Source: Solimonas terrae (GTDB lineage Bacteria > Pseudomonadota > Gammaproteobacteria > Nevskiales > Nevskiaceae). From it: DNA of 64,000 nucleotides. The first letter of the stretch is position 1. Every line of letters starts with the position of its first letter. Made by a program: the position numbers and the translations under genes. The stretch lies in NCBI RefSeq assembly GCF_011067135.1, contig NZ_JAAMOW010000010.1, positions 62,001 through 126,000 on the forward strand, given 5' to 3'. The notes beneath the pieces were generated by a model, which saw nothing but the letters and a program-made list of their open reading frames with translations, did no database searches and had not been told where the DNA came from. Positions 39,803-49,162 of this stretch are shown one piece after another.

Positions 39803-40573
39803 TTAACGGAACATGAATGCGGTGAGGATGAAGTCGAGCGCCAGGATGCTCAGTGACGACACGACGACGGTGGACGTGGTGGCCCGCGAAACGCCTTCCG
39901 AGGTCGGCGGTGCGTTGTAACCCTGGTAGACGGCGATCCAGCTGATCACGGCGCCGAACACGGTCGCCTTCACGAAACTCTGGATCAGGTCGTGGACGTC
40001 GACGTTGGCGCGGATCTGCGACCAGTAGCTGCCGGCATCGACACCGAGCAGCTCGACGCCGATGGCATGGCCGCCGGCGACGCCGATCGCCATCACGCAG
40101 AAGATCGCGGTCAGCAGCGGTGCGGCGATCACGCCGGCGATGAAGCGCGGCGCGATGACGTGACGCATCGGATCGACGGCCATCATTTCCATCGCCGAAA
40201 GCTGGTCGGTGGCGCGCATCAGGCCGATCTCTGCCGCCAGCGCCGAACCGGCCCGGCCGGCAAACAGCAGACCGGTCACGACCGGCCCGAGCTCGCGGAT
40301 GATCGACAGCGCAACCAGCACGCCGAGCGAACTGGCCGCGCCGAAGCGGACCAGGGTGTGATAGCCCTGCAGCGACAGCACCATGCCGATGAACATGCCG
40401 GAGATGACGATGATGATCATCGACAGCACGCCGACCATGTACAGCTGGCGGATGATCGCGCGCGGCCGCAACAGCGCTGCCGGCACCGCGCGCAGGATGC
40501 CGATCAGGAAGAACTGCGCACGACCGAGCCCGAACAGGAAATTGGACAGCACGGTGACGATGCCGCCTTTCAT
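39803..40573 (-). CDS. mlaE: MlaE, permease of the Mla ABC transporter
   Basis: 256 residues, five to six hydrophobic helices, MlaE/PF02405 family (GVLVALSIIRELGPVVTGLLFAGRAGSALAAEIG is the family core, split across about residues 94-127). Forms the membrane core of MlaFEDB. The start overlaps the mlaF stop by 4 bp. Confidence 0.95.
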   Translation of the reverse strand: MKGGIVTVLSNFLFGLGRAQFFLIGILRAVPAALLRPRAIIRQLYMVGVLSMIIIVISGMFIGMVLSLQGYHTLVRFGAASSLGVLVALSIIRELGPVVTGLLFAGRAGSALAAEIGLMRATDQLSAMEMMAVDPMRHVIAPRFIAGVIAAPLLTAIFCVMAIGVAGGHAIGVELLGVDAGSYWSQIRANVDVHDLIQSFVKATVFGAVISWIAVYQGYNAPPTSEGVSRATTSTVVVSSLSILALDFILTAFMFR

Positions 40574-41406
40574 GCGCGCTCCAGAAGATCGTCGGCCAAA
40601 GAGCGGGCCTTGAAGTGAAAGGCGACCGGGCCGTCCGGCCGCCCCTGCAGGAACTGCTGCACGTATTCGGATGGCGAGGCGCGGATCTCGTCCGGCGTGC
40701 CGCGCGCGAGCACCTGGCCGTTGGAAATCACGTAGGCGAAGTCGGCGATCGACAGCACTTCGTCGACATCGTGCGAGACGATCACCGAGGTGATGCCGAG
40801 CGAGCGGTTCAGCGACTGGATCAGGCGCATCAGCACGCCCATGCTGATCGGGTCCTGGCCGGTGAACGGTTCGTCGTACATGACCATTTCCGGGTCCAGC
40901 GCGATTGCCCGCGCCAGCGCCACGCGCCGCGCCATGCCGCCGGACAGCTCCTCCGGGTACAGGTCACGCGCGCCGCGCAGGCCGACTGCTTCCAGCTTCA
41001 TCAGCACGATGTCGCGGATCGCCGCTTCCGGAAGCTTGGTGTGCTCGCGCAACGGGAAGGCGACGTTCTCGAACACGGAAAGGTCGGTCAGCAGTGCGCC
41101 GTTCTGGAACAGCAGGCTCATGCGCTTGCGCATTGCGTACAGGCCGCGCTGGCGCTGCTGATGGACATTGGCGCCATCGAACTCGACGGCGCCGGCGCTG
41201 GGCCGCCACTGGCCGCCGATGATGCGCAACAGGGTCGTCTTGCCGGTGCCCGAGGGGCCCATGATCGCGGTGATCTTGCCGCGCGCGATGTCGACGTCGA
41301 TGCCGTCGTAGATCTTGCGCCGGCCCTGGCTGAAATGCAGGCCACGGACACGCACCAGCGTGGCGCTGTCGGCGGCAGGCGCGGACATCGTGGGAGCTTC
41401 GGTCAT
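40570..41406 (-). CDS. mlaF: MlaF, ATPase of the Mla ABC transporter
   Basis: 278 residues. Walker A GPSGTGKTT near residue 51, Q-loop LLFQNGALLTDLSVFEN (in parts), signature LSGGMARR, Walker B EMVMYDEP and switch His in IVSHDVDE. First gene of mlaFEDCB-A. The 111 bp between it and lipB on the same strand may hold its promoter; no clear box was found. Confidence 0.95.
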   Translation of the reverse strand: MTEAPTMSAPAADSATLVRVRGLHFSQGRRKIYDGIDVDIARGKITAIMGPSGTGKTTLLRIIGGQWRPSAGAVEFDGANVHQQRQRGLYAMRKRMSLLFQNGALLTDLSVFENVAFPLREHTKLPEAAIRDIVLMKLEAVGLRGARDLYPEELSGGMARRVALARAIALDPEMVMYDEPFTGQDPISMGVLMRLIQSLNRSLGITSVIVSHDVDEVLSIADFAYVISNGQVLARGTPDEIRASPSEYVQQFLQGRPDGPVAFHFKARSLADDLLERA

Positions 41407-41517
41407 TGCGTGGCCGGTGGCGGTTGGAGTCGAGGAGCGGATGCTGCCAATCCTGCGGATTGTACCTGAGGCTTTCTGAACGCCCGGCTGACTATTTAAG
41501 GTCTGCGCGTCCGCACT

Positions 41518-42207
41518 TTACGGCCGTCCGTCCTCAGTGGATGCCGGGTTCGGATTTTCAAGCTGTGCCAGCAGATGTTCGAGCAGGGCGTCGCCGGCTT
41601 CGCCGACCTGCCGCGGACCGCCGAGCGCCGAGGTCTGTGTCATGCGCAGGCCCTGGTAGCCGCAGGGATTGATCCGCGAAAACGGTTCCAGATCCATCGC
41701 CACGTTCAGCGCCAGACCGTGGTAGGTGCAGCCCTTGCGTACGCGCAGCCCCAGCGAGCCGATCTTCATGCGCGTGCCGGCGGCATCGTCGACATAGACG
41801 CCCGGTGCCGCCGGATCGGCATAGGCGACGATGCCGTACTGCCGCAGCACGCCGATCATGCCCTGCTCGATGCGTGTCACCAGCGAGCGGATGCCGAAGC
41901 CGCGGCGATGCAGGTCGATCAGGAAATAGACGACCAGCTGGCCGGGGCCGTGGTAAGTCACCTGACCGCCCCGATCCGCCTGCACGACCGGGATGTCACC
42001 GGCGGCCAGCACATGCTCGACCTTGCCCGCCTGGCCCTGCGTGAACACCGGCGGGTGTTCGAGCAGCCAGAGTTCGTCCGGCGTGTCGGCGTCGCGCGCA
42101 TCGGTGAACGCGCGCATCTGCGCGAGCGTCGCTTCGTAGTCGACCCGGCCGAGACGGCGGATTTTCGGTGCGGCGCAAGCAGCCGCTGCCAGCGCTGCGG
42201 CGCTCAT
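41518..42207 (-). CDS. lipB: Octanoyl-[ACP]:protein N-octanoyltransferase LipB
   Basis: Transfers octanoate from acyl carrier protein to lipoyl domains. 229 residues. LipB motifs: [13 protein letters not shown] near residue 87, catalytic Lys in [10 protein letters not shown] and Cys in [10 protein letters not shown]. The ATG at 42207 gives a family-like N-terminus; frame extension to 42372 has no support. lipA, usually next to lipB, is not in the window, and dacA, a frequent neighbour, lies 10.8 kb away across the accessory block. A conserved 31-bp motif shared with that block lies 54 bp upstream, pointing at lipB. Confidence 0.95.
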   Translation of the reverse strand: MSAAALAAAACAAPKIRRLGRVDYEATLAQMRAFTDARDADTPDELWLLEHPPVFTQGQAGKVEHVLAAGDIPVVQADRGGQVTYHGPGQLVVYFLIDLHRRGFGIRSLVTRIEQGMIGVLRQYGIVAYADPAAPGVYVDDAAGTRMKIGSLGLRVRKGCTYHGLALNVAMDLEPFSRINPCGYQGLRMTQTSALGGPRQVGEAGDALLEHLLAQLENPNPASTEDGRP

Positions 42208-42260
42208 TTCGGCGCCGACGATGGCCGTGCCGGACCCGGCCTGCAATGCCCCTTCACGAC

Positions 42261-42291
42261 TGGAACGTGCGAGTCGGTCATTTCGGAAATG
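42261..42291 (-). promoter_or_regulatory. Block motif, site C: CATTTCCG-N15-ACGTTCCA (reads toward lipB)
   Basis: On the minus strand both 8-mers and the 15-bp spacing are identical to the sites before the TonB receptor and the amine oxidase. It ends 54 bp before the lipB ATG, and its other end is 66 bp from the sigma-factor ATG. On the plus strand it reads TGGAACGT-N15-CGGAAATG, which contains GGAAC and GGAAAT, both known as -35 boxes of ECF-type sigma factors, so activity toward the sigma gene is also possible. Confidence 0.7.
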
Positions 42292-42356
42292 CGTCACAAA
42301 ACGGTCTGTTTTTTGCGTTGCAGCACAGCGCCGACAACGACGTCGAGGAAGCTGCC

Positions 42357-42935
42357 ATGCAGGCCACTGCAAGTATTGCGATCAGCGAACGGATTCAGGA
42401 GCAGACGGACGAAACCCCGCTCGATGCACCCGAGCGGGCGGAAATGGTGCGCCGCCTGTTCCAGGAACACAACCGTGCGCTGGTCGGCTTTCTGGTGGCG
42501 CGACTGCAGTCGGAAGCGGAGGCGCACGACGTCGCGCAGGAAGCCTATGTCCGGCTGCTGCAGCTGGAGCAGGCATCTGCCGTCAGCTTCCTGCGTGCGC
42601 ACCTGTTCACGATCGCCGGCAATCTCGCCATCGATCGCATCCGCAAGCGTCAGGTGCGCGAGCGCAACTCGCCGCAGCAATTCTTCGAGGAACTGCTGAC
42701 GCGACCGGGCCCGGATCGCACCGCGATGGCGCAGGAAGAACTCGAAATGATCAAGGACGCGCTGCGCGAACTTCCGGAAAAGTGCCGCCGCGCGTTCATG
42801 CTGCATGTCTTCGGCGGACACAGCGTGCAGGAGATTGCGGTGCAGATGCAGCTGACCGATCGCATGATCCGTCACTACGTCGCGCGCGCAATGGCGGTGT
42901 GTCGCCAGCGGCTGGACGACGCGGAAGCAGGCTGA
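42357..42935 (+). CDS. ECF sigma factor, FecI-like
   Basis: 192 residues: region 2 (about 30-95, [14 protein letters not shown] then [21 protein letters not shown]) and region 4 (about 130-185, [20 protein letters not shown] and [10 protein letters not shown]). The ending IRHYVARAM is typical of FecI-type iron-starvation sigma factors that are controlled from the cell surface through FecR and a TonB receptor. The ATG at 42357 is preceded by GAGGAAG. It opens the accessory block and diverges from lipB. Confidence 0.92.
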   Translation: MQATASIAISERIQEQTDETPLDAPERAEMVRRLFQEHNRALVGFLVARLQSEAEAHDVAQEAYVRLLQLEQASAVSFLRAHLFTIAGNLAIDRIRKRQVRERNSPQQFFEELLTRPGPDRTAMAQEELEMIKDALRELPEKCRRAFMLHVFGGHSVQEIAVQMQLTDRMIRHYVARAMAVCRQRLDDAEAG

Positions 42936-43044
42936 TCCGCGGACGGCATCCTGCGCAGGACGTACGCGGCCGGACGGCACCAGACCGCGGCAGCTTCGTG
43001 CGCGACGCGCGAATCTGGGACAATGGCCGGCGGAGGAACGGCTG

Positions 43045-44109
43045 ATGCATCCCGAACAGAACGACAAGACGGCGCGACTCGAACAAGCGAGCCTGTGGTG
43101 GCTGCGCCTGCGCGAAGCCGACGTGCGCCCGGAAGAAATCAGCGAGTGGCTGGCATGGTGCCAGAGCGATCCTGCCAATCTCGAAGCGTTCGAGAAGATC
43201 GACGGTCTGGGCGTGCGTCTGGACAACATCGATCCGGCGGCGCGCGACACGCTGATGCGCGAAGTGCTCGACGAGCGTCCGGCCGCGGCGCCGCGCAAAT
43301 CCGCTGCGCGCCGACGCCATTGGGCGCTGGCCGCGGGGCTCGCGGCAGTCGCGATGATCTCGGCCTTCGTCGTGCACCGCGTGTCGGCGCCGCCGGCGAT
43401 ACAGAACGCGGTCTACACGACCGCCAAGGCACAGCTGCAGGATCTGAAGCTGAGCGACGGATCGAAGATCGCGCTCGGTGCCGACACCCGTCTCGACGTC
43501 GCGTACTCGGCGGAGCTCCGTGATCTGCAGCTCGGCGACGGCGAAGCCTACTTCGAAGTCGCGCACAACAGCGCGCGGCCGTTCGTCGTGCATGTCGGTC
43601 ATCTCAGCGTCACGGCGGTCGGCACCGCGTTCAACATCCGCAAGACCGGTGAGCGCGTCGAAGTGATCGTCACGCAGGGCGTGGTCGATGTCGCAGGCGG
43701 CTCGGGTGTGATCGCTGCGCAGGCCGCGGCGTCGTCGCCCGCCTCGCAGCTGCCGGGCAGCGGTGTGATCCGCGTGCCGGCCGGGCAGCTCATCATTTCG
43801 GAGAACCGCTCGCTGACCGTGCGGCCTGCCGACGAAGACGCGGCGATCGCCTGGCGCAAAGGCAGCCAGCGTTTCGTCGACGAGAATCTCGGGGTGGTGG
43901 TCGCCAATCTCAATCGCTACAGCCAGGACGAAGTGGTGATTGCCGATCCGTCGCTGGCGACGCTGCGCTACACCGGTACGGTGGTCGAGGGCCACGAGGC
44001 CGAGTGGCTGGCGGCGATCGAGAAGGTGTTTCCGGTCGCGGTCCGCCGCGAGGCGTCGGGCCGCATTGCACTGCACCGCCGCTTGCCCATGGGTGCCGGC
44101 GCAAGCTGA
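43045..44109 (+). CDS. FecR-family anti-sigma/sigma regulator
   Basis: 354 residues. N-terminal cytoplasmic domain (DUF4880; SLWWLRLREADV...WLAWCQSDPANLEAF in parts, about 15-50) that binds the sigma factor, one membrane helix (about 92-111), a periplasmic FecR domain (about 125-215) and a C-terminal STN-receiving domain (about 265-350). It should relay occupancy of a TonB receptor to the ECF sigma factor upstream (109 bp gap). The distant receptor with an STN domain is the likely partner, since the adjacent one has none. Confidence 0.92.
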   Translation: MHPEQNDKTARLEQASLWWLRLREADVRPEEISEWLAWCQSDPANLEAFEKIDGLGVRLDNIDPAARDTLMREVLDERPAAAPRKSAARRRHWALAAGLAAVAMISAFVVHRVSAPPAIQNAVYTTAKAQLQDLKLSDGSKIALGADTRLDVAYSAELRDLQLGDGEAYFEVAHNSARPFVVHVGHLSVTAVGTAFNIRKTGERVEVIVTQGVVDVAGGSGVIAAQAAASSPASQLPGSGVIRVPAGQLIISENRSLTVRPADEDAAIAWRKGSQRFVDENLGVVVANLNRYSQDEVVIADPSLATLRYTGTVVEGHEAEWLAAIEKVFPVAVRREASGRIALHRRLPMGAGAS

Positions 44110-44528
44110 GCCTGCGTCGCCGGCGGCGCGCGCGGTCTTCCCGTTTCGCCCGTCGCGCGTGTGTCTGCCGACCGCCAGGCACGCGCTGCAGCTCGCTCAA
44201 GCGCCTCTGCCCGCCGCGGGTTCGTCGGCAGGTCGCGCCGGACCGGATTCAGCGTCGACTGATCCGCGCCGCAGGCGAGGCGCCAGCGTTACGCTGCGTT
44301 CGCAGTTCTTTCGCGCCGCGCCGCTCCTCATGACGACCGACTGACGCAGCGACTCCGCGCGCGTCGGATGCGCCTGCCTCGAGTCAGGCGCTCTCCTCCC
44401 GCGAATCACGCATGCGCACGATGCAGGCTCGCGCAGCGATTGGCGCATCCGCGAGCCGTCCGAGCTCGCGGCATTCCGTCGCCGCGCGATCCACTTGCGC
44501 GTGATGCAGCATCGCGCGCCGCCGCGCG

Positions 44529-44565
44529 ATCGCGGTGCGTGCGATGTCGGCACGCGCACCGCGAT
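44529..44565 (+). repeat. Strong inverted repeat upstream of the TonB receptor
   Basis: ATCGCGGTGCGTGC (44529-44542), 7-nt loop, GCACGCGCACCGCGAT (44550-44565). The arms pair throughout except for a 2-nt bulge. It lies 39 bp before the block motif. No T-run, so it may be a regulator site, a structured end of the sigma/FecR transcript, or a small-RNA fold. Confidence 0.55.
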
Positions 44566-44603
44566 GCAGCGACCGCTGCACGCTTTCAAGCTTTTCGCAG
44601 CGA

Positions 44604-44634
44604 CATTTCCGAACGGTTCGATCCATACGTTCCA
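44604..44634 (+). promoter_or_regulatory. Block motif, site A: CATTTCCG-N15-ACGTTCCA before TonB receptor 1
   Basis: 8-mers at 44604-44611 and 44627-44634. The end is 59 bp before the GTG start of the receptor. Spacing between the inner parts (TTTCCG to CGTT) is 16 bp, the usual spacing of ECF sigma promoters, and CGTT is a known ECF -10 core. The spacer also shares eight of fifteen positions with site B. Confidence 0.7.
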
Positions 44635-44692
44635 TGAACAAGCGATGACGATTCGTGTCGCGAACTTCAACTGGATGCATAGGGAGTCAGCC

Positions 44693-47347
44693 GTGACGAA
44701 AGCAACTGGGGTCCGAGTCGTACTCGAAGCATTGAAATTGCGGCAAACGCCGCAGCTGTGGTCCTGTACAACACTGGTGTTGTCGGCCGCATTGGCCGTC
44801 GCGGCGACGGCCGCACAGGCTCAGGGTCCGGGCGCGCCGGCGAGTCCGACCGAGCTCGCGCAGCAGGATGTCGGCAGCGCCACCGATTCGGCGGCATCGA
44901 CCGATGTCGCGCAAGCCGATATGACGTCGACCGAAGTCGCGCAGTCCGATGCCGTGCTGAGCACGGTCGGGGTCGCCGAGGTGATCGTCACCGGTACACG
45001 GCGGACCGGCATGCAGGCCGCGGACAGTCCGGCGCCGGTGCAGGTGCTGAGTGCCGAGACGCTGCAGAACTCCGGCACGCCGGATCTCATCAGCTCGCTG
45101 GCCGCGACCGTACCATCGTTCACCGCCCAGGCATTCGGCGGCGATCAGGCCAACCAGACCCTGTCGGCCAAGCTGCGCGGACTTTCGCCGAATCATGCTC
45201 TGGTGCTGATCAACGGCAAGCGTCGTCACACGACCGCGAATTTCGCGGTGCTCAGCGGGCCCTATCAGGGCGGTGCCGCGGCAGATCTCAACTTCATCCC
45301 GGTATCGGCGATCGATCACATCGAGGTGCTGACCGACGGCGCCGCCGCACAGTACGGCACCGACGCGATCGCCGGCGTCATCAACATCATCCTCAAGAAG
45401 GACGCCTCGGGCGGCAGCGTTGACGCGGCCTATGGCGGCTTCAAGGATGGTGGCGGCGAAACCGATGCCTACTCGGCCAATGTCGGTTTCGGCGGCGACA
45501 AGAGCTACCTCAATCTGTCGGCGGAAGTTCACAACGGCGCGCGCACCAATCGCAGCGGCCCCGACTACCGAGTGACCAATCCCGACAATCTGTCGAGCCT
45601 GCCGAACTCGAACATGCTGTACAACCCGGACTATCCGAACCTGAACCAGATTCTCGGCTCGCCGGAGTTCCACAAGCAGATCGCGTTCTTCAACGCCGGC
45701 TACGACTTCGGCCCCGTCAAGCTCTACAGCTTCGGCAGCTATGGCCTCAAGCAGGCGGCGTCCGAGGAGAACTATCGCTTGCCCGGGCAGGGCGGCGGCT
45801 ACACCGACCCGACCACCGGCGAGACTTCGTATCTGTATCCGTACGGCTTCCAGCCCAAGGAGGCGACAGACGAAGACGATCTGTCGTTCACCGCCGGGCT
45901 CGAAGGCATGATCGCCGACATGTGGCACTGGGATCTGTCGAGTACCTACGGGCGCGACCGCGTGAAGCTGTACACGCGCGACACGATGAACTTCACGATC
46001 TACGGCGAGACCGGCGCATCGCCGACCGATTTCTACGATGGCACCAATATCGCCGATCAGCTGACGACGACGCTGGATCTGAGTCGCGACTTCGATGTCG
46101 GCATGGCGACGCCGCTGAATGTCGCGTTCGGCGTCGAACAGCGGCACGAGACGTACGAGTCGCAAGTCGGTGACTACGCGTCGTACTACGGCGCCGGCGC
46201 CTCGTCGTTCCCCGGCATCAAGCCGGCGGACGCCGGCAAGCACTCGCGCAACAACTACGCCGGCTACATCGATCTGTCGGTCGCACCGGTCGAGGCCTGG
46301 CAGATCGACGTCGCCGGCCGTCACGAGCACTTCAGCGATTTCGGCAACACGACGATCGGCAAGCTGACCTCGCGCTACGACTTCAACGACAACGTCGCCC
46401 TGCGCGGCACGGTCAGCACCGGCTTTCGTGCGCCGACGCTGGCCGAGGAATACTACTCGGCGACCAATGTCGGTCCGGACTCGGCGATCGTGCAGATGGC
46501 GCCGAACGCAGCGGCAGCACAGTACCTGGGACTCGGCGATGGCCTGAAGCCTGAGAAGTCGACGAACTTCAGTCTCGGTCTGGTCACGCATGTCGACCGG
46601 CTGACGGCGACGCTGGATGCCTACCAGATCGAGGTTCGCGACCGCATCGTCGGATCGGGCACGCTCTACAGCGTCTACAACTACGACGTGGTGCCGGGTT
46701 CCGAAGGCATCACCGATGCCATCGTCGCCAGCGGCTCGTCGCTCGATCCGTCCGCCGCGCGCTACATCGGCGTCAGTGTGTTCGCGAATGGCCTGACGAC
46801 GCGCACCCGCGGTGTCGACATGGTGCTGTCGCTGCCGACGACCTACGACTGGGGCCATGTCGACTGGACACTCAGCGGCAACTACAACAAGACCAAGGTC
46901 ACCAAGGTCAACGACAGTCCGACCGAACTGGGTGGCCAGCCGCTGTATGACGCCACGGCCATCGCCGATCTGGAAACGGCCTCGCCGCTGTTTCGCATCA
47001 ACCTGGTGTCGCAGCTGACCGCGGGTCGCTTCGGGGTGAAGTTCCAGGAGACGCTGTACGGCAAGTCGTCGAGCCTGTCGCAGGGGTCGGACGGCGTGTA
47101 CTACAAGAACGAGGTCAAGGCGACGCCGATCACCGATCTCGAACTGTCGTTCACGCCGGTCAAGGCGGTCCGCCTCAGCGTCGGGGCCAACAATCTGTTC
47201 AACGAGTACCCGGACAAGATCAATCCGGAGCTGTTCCGTCTTGCGCAGGCCGATCAGGACAACTCCGCGGTCAGCCAGTATCCGAGCTTCTCGCCATTCG
47301 GTTTCAACGGCGCCTACTACTACGGCAAGGTCGCCTACTCGTTCTGA
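44693..47347 (+). CDS. TonB-dependent outer-membrane receptor 1 (no signalling domain)
   Basis: 884 residues. Signal peptide ends near AAQAQ (about residue 44); a Ser/Thr/Asp/Gln linker with a twice-repeated ST(D/E)VAQ(A/S)D phrase follows, then the TonB box region (VAEVIVTGTRR), plug (NGKRRHTTANFAVLSG; IDHIEVLTDGAAAQYGTDAIAGVINI in parts) and a 22-strand-type barrel ending in Phe (YGKVAYSF). GTG start at 44693 chosen because AGGGAG lies 7 nt upstream. No STN domain precedes the plug, so it cannot signal to FecR in the known way. Ligand unknown. Confidence 0.9.
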   Translation: MTKATGVRVVLEALKLRQTPQLWSCTTLVLSAALAVAATAAQAQGPGAPASPTELAQQDVGSATDSAASTDVAQADMTSTEVAQSDAVLSTVGVAEVIVTGTRRTGMQAADSPAPVQVLSAETLQNSGTPDLISSLAATVPSFTAQAFGGDQANQTLSAKLRGLSPNHALVLINGKRRHTTANFAVLSGPYQGGAAADLNFIPVSAIDHIEVLTDGAAAQYGTDAIAGVINIILKKDASGGSVDAAYGGFKDGGGETDAYSANVGFGGDKSYLNLSAEVHNGARTNRSGPDYRVTNPDNLSSLPNSNMLYNPDYPNLNQILGSPEFHKQIAFFNAGYDFGPVKLYSFGSYGLKQAASEENYRLPGQGGGYTDPTTGETSYLYPYGFQPKEATDEDDLSFTAGLEGMIADMWHWDLSSTYGRDRVKLYTRDTMNFTIYGETGASPTDFYDGTNIADQLTTTLDLSRDFDVGMATPLNVAFGVEQRHETYESQVGDYASYYGAGASSFPGIKPADAGKHSRNNYAGYIDLSVAPVEAWQIDVAGRHEHFSDFGNTTIGKLTSRYDFNDNVALRGTVSTGFRAPTLAEEYYSATNVGPDSAIVQMAPNAAAAQYLGLGDGLKPEKSTNFSLGLVTHVDRLTATLDAYQIEVRDRIVGSGTLYSVYNYDVVPGSEGITDAIVASGSSLDPSAARYIGVSVFANGLTTRTRGVDMVLSLPTTYDWGHVDWTLSGNYNKTKVTKVNDSPTELGGQPLYDATAIADLETASPLFRINLVSQLTAGRFGVKFQETLYGKSSSLSQGSDGVYYKNEVKATPITDLELSFTPVKAVRLSVGANNLFNEYPDKINPELFRLAQADQDNSAVSQYPSFSPFGFNGAYYYGKVAYSF

Positions 47348-47366
47348 TCGTTCCCGGTGGTTCTTG

Positions 47367-47394
47367 CGGCGGCCTTCCATGGCCGCCGTTTTTT
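47367..47394 (+). terminator. Intrinsic terminator after TonB receptor 1
   Basis: GGCGGCC, loop TTCCAT, GGCCGCC, then G and seven T. It ends the receptor transcript 20 bp after the stop, so the amine oxidase downstream needs its own promoter (block motif, site B). Confidence 0.92.
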
Positions 47395-47455
47395 TGCGCG
47401 CCGGAACCGCGCACGCGATCGACATGCAGCCGGCCGCCATCCGCGATGCGTCGGG

Positions 47456-47486
47456 CATTTCCGTCCGGAGCATTCCAAACGTTCCA
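47456..47486 (+). promoter_or_regulatory. Block motif, site B: CATTTCCG-N15-ACGTTCCA before amine oxidase
   Basis: 8-mers at 47456-47463 and 47479-47486, identical to sites A and C at the same spacing. The end is 64 bp before the amine oxidase ATG and it lies just after the terminator of the receptor gene, the position expected of a promoter. Confidence 0.7.
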
Positions 47487-47549
47487 GATACAGGCATGTG
47501 TTGCTGACGATGCGTGCCCCATCCACCGCTGTTCAGAGGGGAGTGAACC

Positions 47550-49151
47550 ATGAGTCGAATGGACGCGCCGTCCGCCATGAGTCGACGCGATCTGCTGATG
47601 CTGATCGGCAGTGTCGCGGGCAGTGCTGTGTCGTACCGTGCCATGGCCAGCATGGGGCTGGTGCACGAGTCGAACTACAACGGGCCGATCAAACTCGAAG
47701 GCAACCCCAGGGGTGCTTCGGTGCTGATTCTCGGGGCCGGCCTGGCCGGCATGGTTGCCGCGTACGAGATGCGCAAGGCCGGTTACAAGGTCAAGGTGCT
47801 CGAATACAACAATCGTGCGGGCGGCCGGAACTGGTCGCTGCGCGGCGGCGACACGTTCACCGAGCTGGGCGGCTTCACCCAGAAGTGCGAGTTCGACAAG
47901 GGCCTCTATCTGAACCCCGGCCCTTGGCGCATTCCGTATCACCATCATGGTGTGCTCGACTACTGTCGCCGTTTCGGCGTCGCGCTCGAACCGTTCGTGC
48001 AGGTCAACTACAACGCAATGGTGCATTCCACCAATGCGTTCGGCGGCAAGCCGCAGCGCTTTCGCGAGATCAATGCCGACTTCACCGGCCACGTCGCCGA
48101 ACTGCTGTCCAAGGTCACCAGCCAGAACAAGCTTGACGCCAACGTCGGCAAGGAAGATCAGGAAATCCTGCTGGCGGCACTCAAGCAGTGGGGCGCGCTC
48201 GACAAGAATTACCGCTATGTCGGCGGGCCGGAGAGCAGCGACAAGCGTGGCTACGAGAAGCCGCCCGGCGGCGGCCTCAACGGCAAGCCGGTGTACTCGA
48301 AAGATATCATCGATTTCTCGCAGCTGCTGAGATCGGAACTGTGGGCGTCGATCGGCGCCGGCAACGGCTACGAGTTCCAGACCACGCTGTTCGAACCGAT
48401 CGGCGGCATGGGGCGCATCGGCGAGGCCTTCCAGCGTGAAGTCGGCGACCTGATCCAGTTCAACGCCAAGGTCACGAAAGTTCGGCAGGACGACAAGGGC
48501 GTCACGGCGACCTACATCGATTCGCGGTCCGGCGGCACGCCGAAGACGGCCACTGCGGATTACTGCTTGTGCACGATCCCGCTGTCGGTACTGAGCCAGA
48601 TCGAGATCAACGTCAATCCGAAGATGCAGGCGGCGATCCGCGCCGTGCCCTACGAGGCCGCGGTCAAGGTCGGCCTGCAGTTCAAGCGTCGCTTCTGGGA
48701 ACAGGACGAACACATCTACGGCGGCATCAGCTACACCAATCTGCCGAACCGCATCATCGGCTATCCCAATACCGACTACCACAGCGCCGGCAAGGGCGTG
48801 GTGCTCGGCGCCTACGCCTTCGGTCCGAACGCCTACGAATTCACCGCCCTGTCGCCTGCCGAGCGCGTGAAGAAGGCGTACGAGTACGGCGCGATGGTGC
48901 ATCCGCAGTACCGGCAGGAATTCGAGAACGGCGTCGGCGTCGGCTGGCATCGGGTGCCGTGGACGCTGGGCTGTGCCGGACACTGGACCGACGAGAGTCG
49001 TGCGCAGCACTACGACAATCTGTGCCAGCTCGACAACCGCATCCTGCTCGCCGGCGAGCACGCTTCGTACATTCCGGCCTGGCAGGAAGGGGCGGTGCTG
49101 TCGTCGATCGACGCCATCACGCGCCTGCACAAGCGCGTCATCAACGGCTGA
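47550..49151 (+). CDS. Tat-exported flavin amine oxidase/dehydrogenase
   Basis: 533 residues. Twin-arginine signal MSRRDLLMLIG near residue 10; FAD-binding ILGAGLAG near residue 60 with EYNNRAGGR; C-terminal FAD contact LLAGEHASYIPAWQEGAV. Flavin monoamine oxidase / L-amino-acid oxidase family. With a cytochrome c gene 11 bp behind, it probably acts as a dehydrogenase that feeds cytochrome c, as shown for nicotine oxidase NicA2 and its CycN partner in Pseudomonas. It makes an imine, the substrate class of RidA encoded next. Ribosome site GGGGAG 6 nt before the ATG. Confidence 0.9.
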   Translation: MSRMDAPSAMSRRDLLMLIGSVAGSAVSYRAMASMGLVHESNYNGPIKLEGNPRGASVLILGAGLAGMVAAYEMRKAGYKVKVLEYNNRAGGRNWSLRGGDTFTELGGFTQKCEFDKGLYLNPGPWRIPYHHHGVLDYCRRFGVALEPFVQVNYNAMVHSTNAFGGKPQRFREINADFTGHVAELLSKVTSQNKLDANVGKEDQEILLAALKQWGALDKNYRYVGGPESSDKRGYEKPPGGGLNGKPVYSKDIIDFSQLLRSELWASIGAGNGYEFQTTLFEPIGGMGRIGEAFQREVGDLIQFNAKVTKVRQDDKGVTATYIDSRSGGTPKTATADYCLCTIPLSVLSQIEINVNPKMQAAIRAVPYEAAVKVGLQFKRRFWEQDEHIYGGISYTNLPNRIIGYPNTDYHSAGKGVVLGAYAFGPNAYEFTALSPAERVKKAYEYGAMVHPQYRQEFENGVGVGWHRVPWTLGCAGHWTDESRAQHYDNLCQLDNRILLAGEHASYIPAWQEGAVLSSIDAITRLHKRVING

Positions 49152-49162
49152 GGAGCGCACAC

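Larger units (their letters stand above)
44110..44692 (+). other. 583-bp gene-free region between fecR-like gene and TonB receptor
   Basis: No credible coding frame. It contains a small stem CTGCG-TT-CGCAG (44294-44305) followed by TTCTTTC, a long inverted repeat (44529-44565), the conserved block motif (44604-44634) and the ribosome site AGGGAG before the receptor GTG. The first 350 bp show nothing else recognisable. Confidence 0.7.

Noticed and set aside
42949..42960. TCCTGCGCAGGA palindrome between the sigma-factor and FecR genes as an operator
   Set aside because: Short GC-rich palindromes are frequent in this DNA, and no second copy or promoter is associated with it.
44613..44623. CGGTTCGATCC, resembling the T-loop of a tRNA
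   Set aside because: No complementary T-stem, acceptor stem or anticodon arm surrounds it; it lies within the conserved regulon motif.
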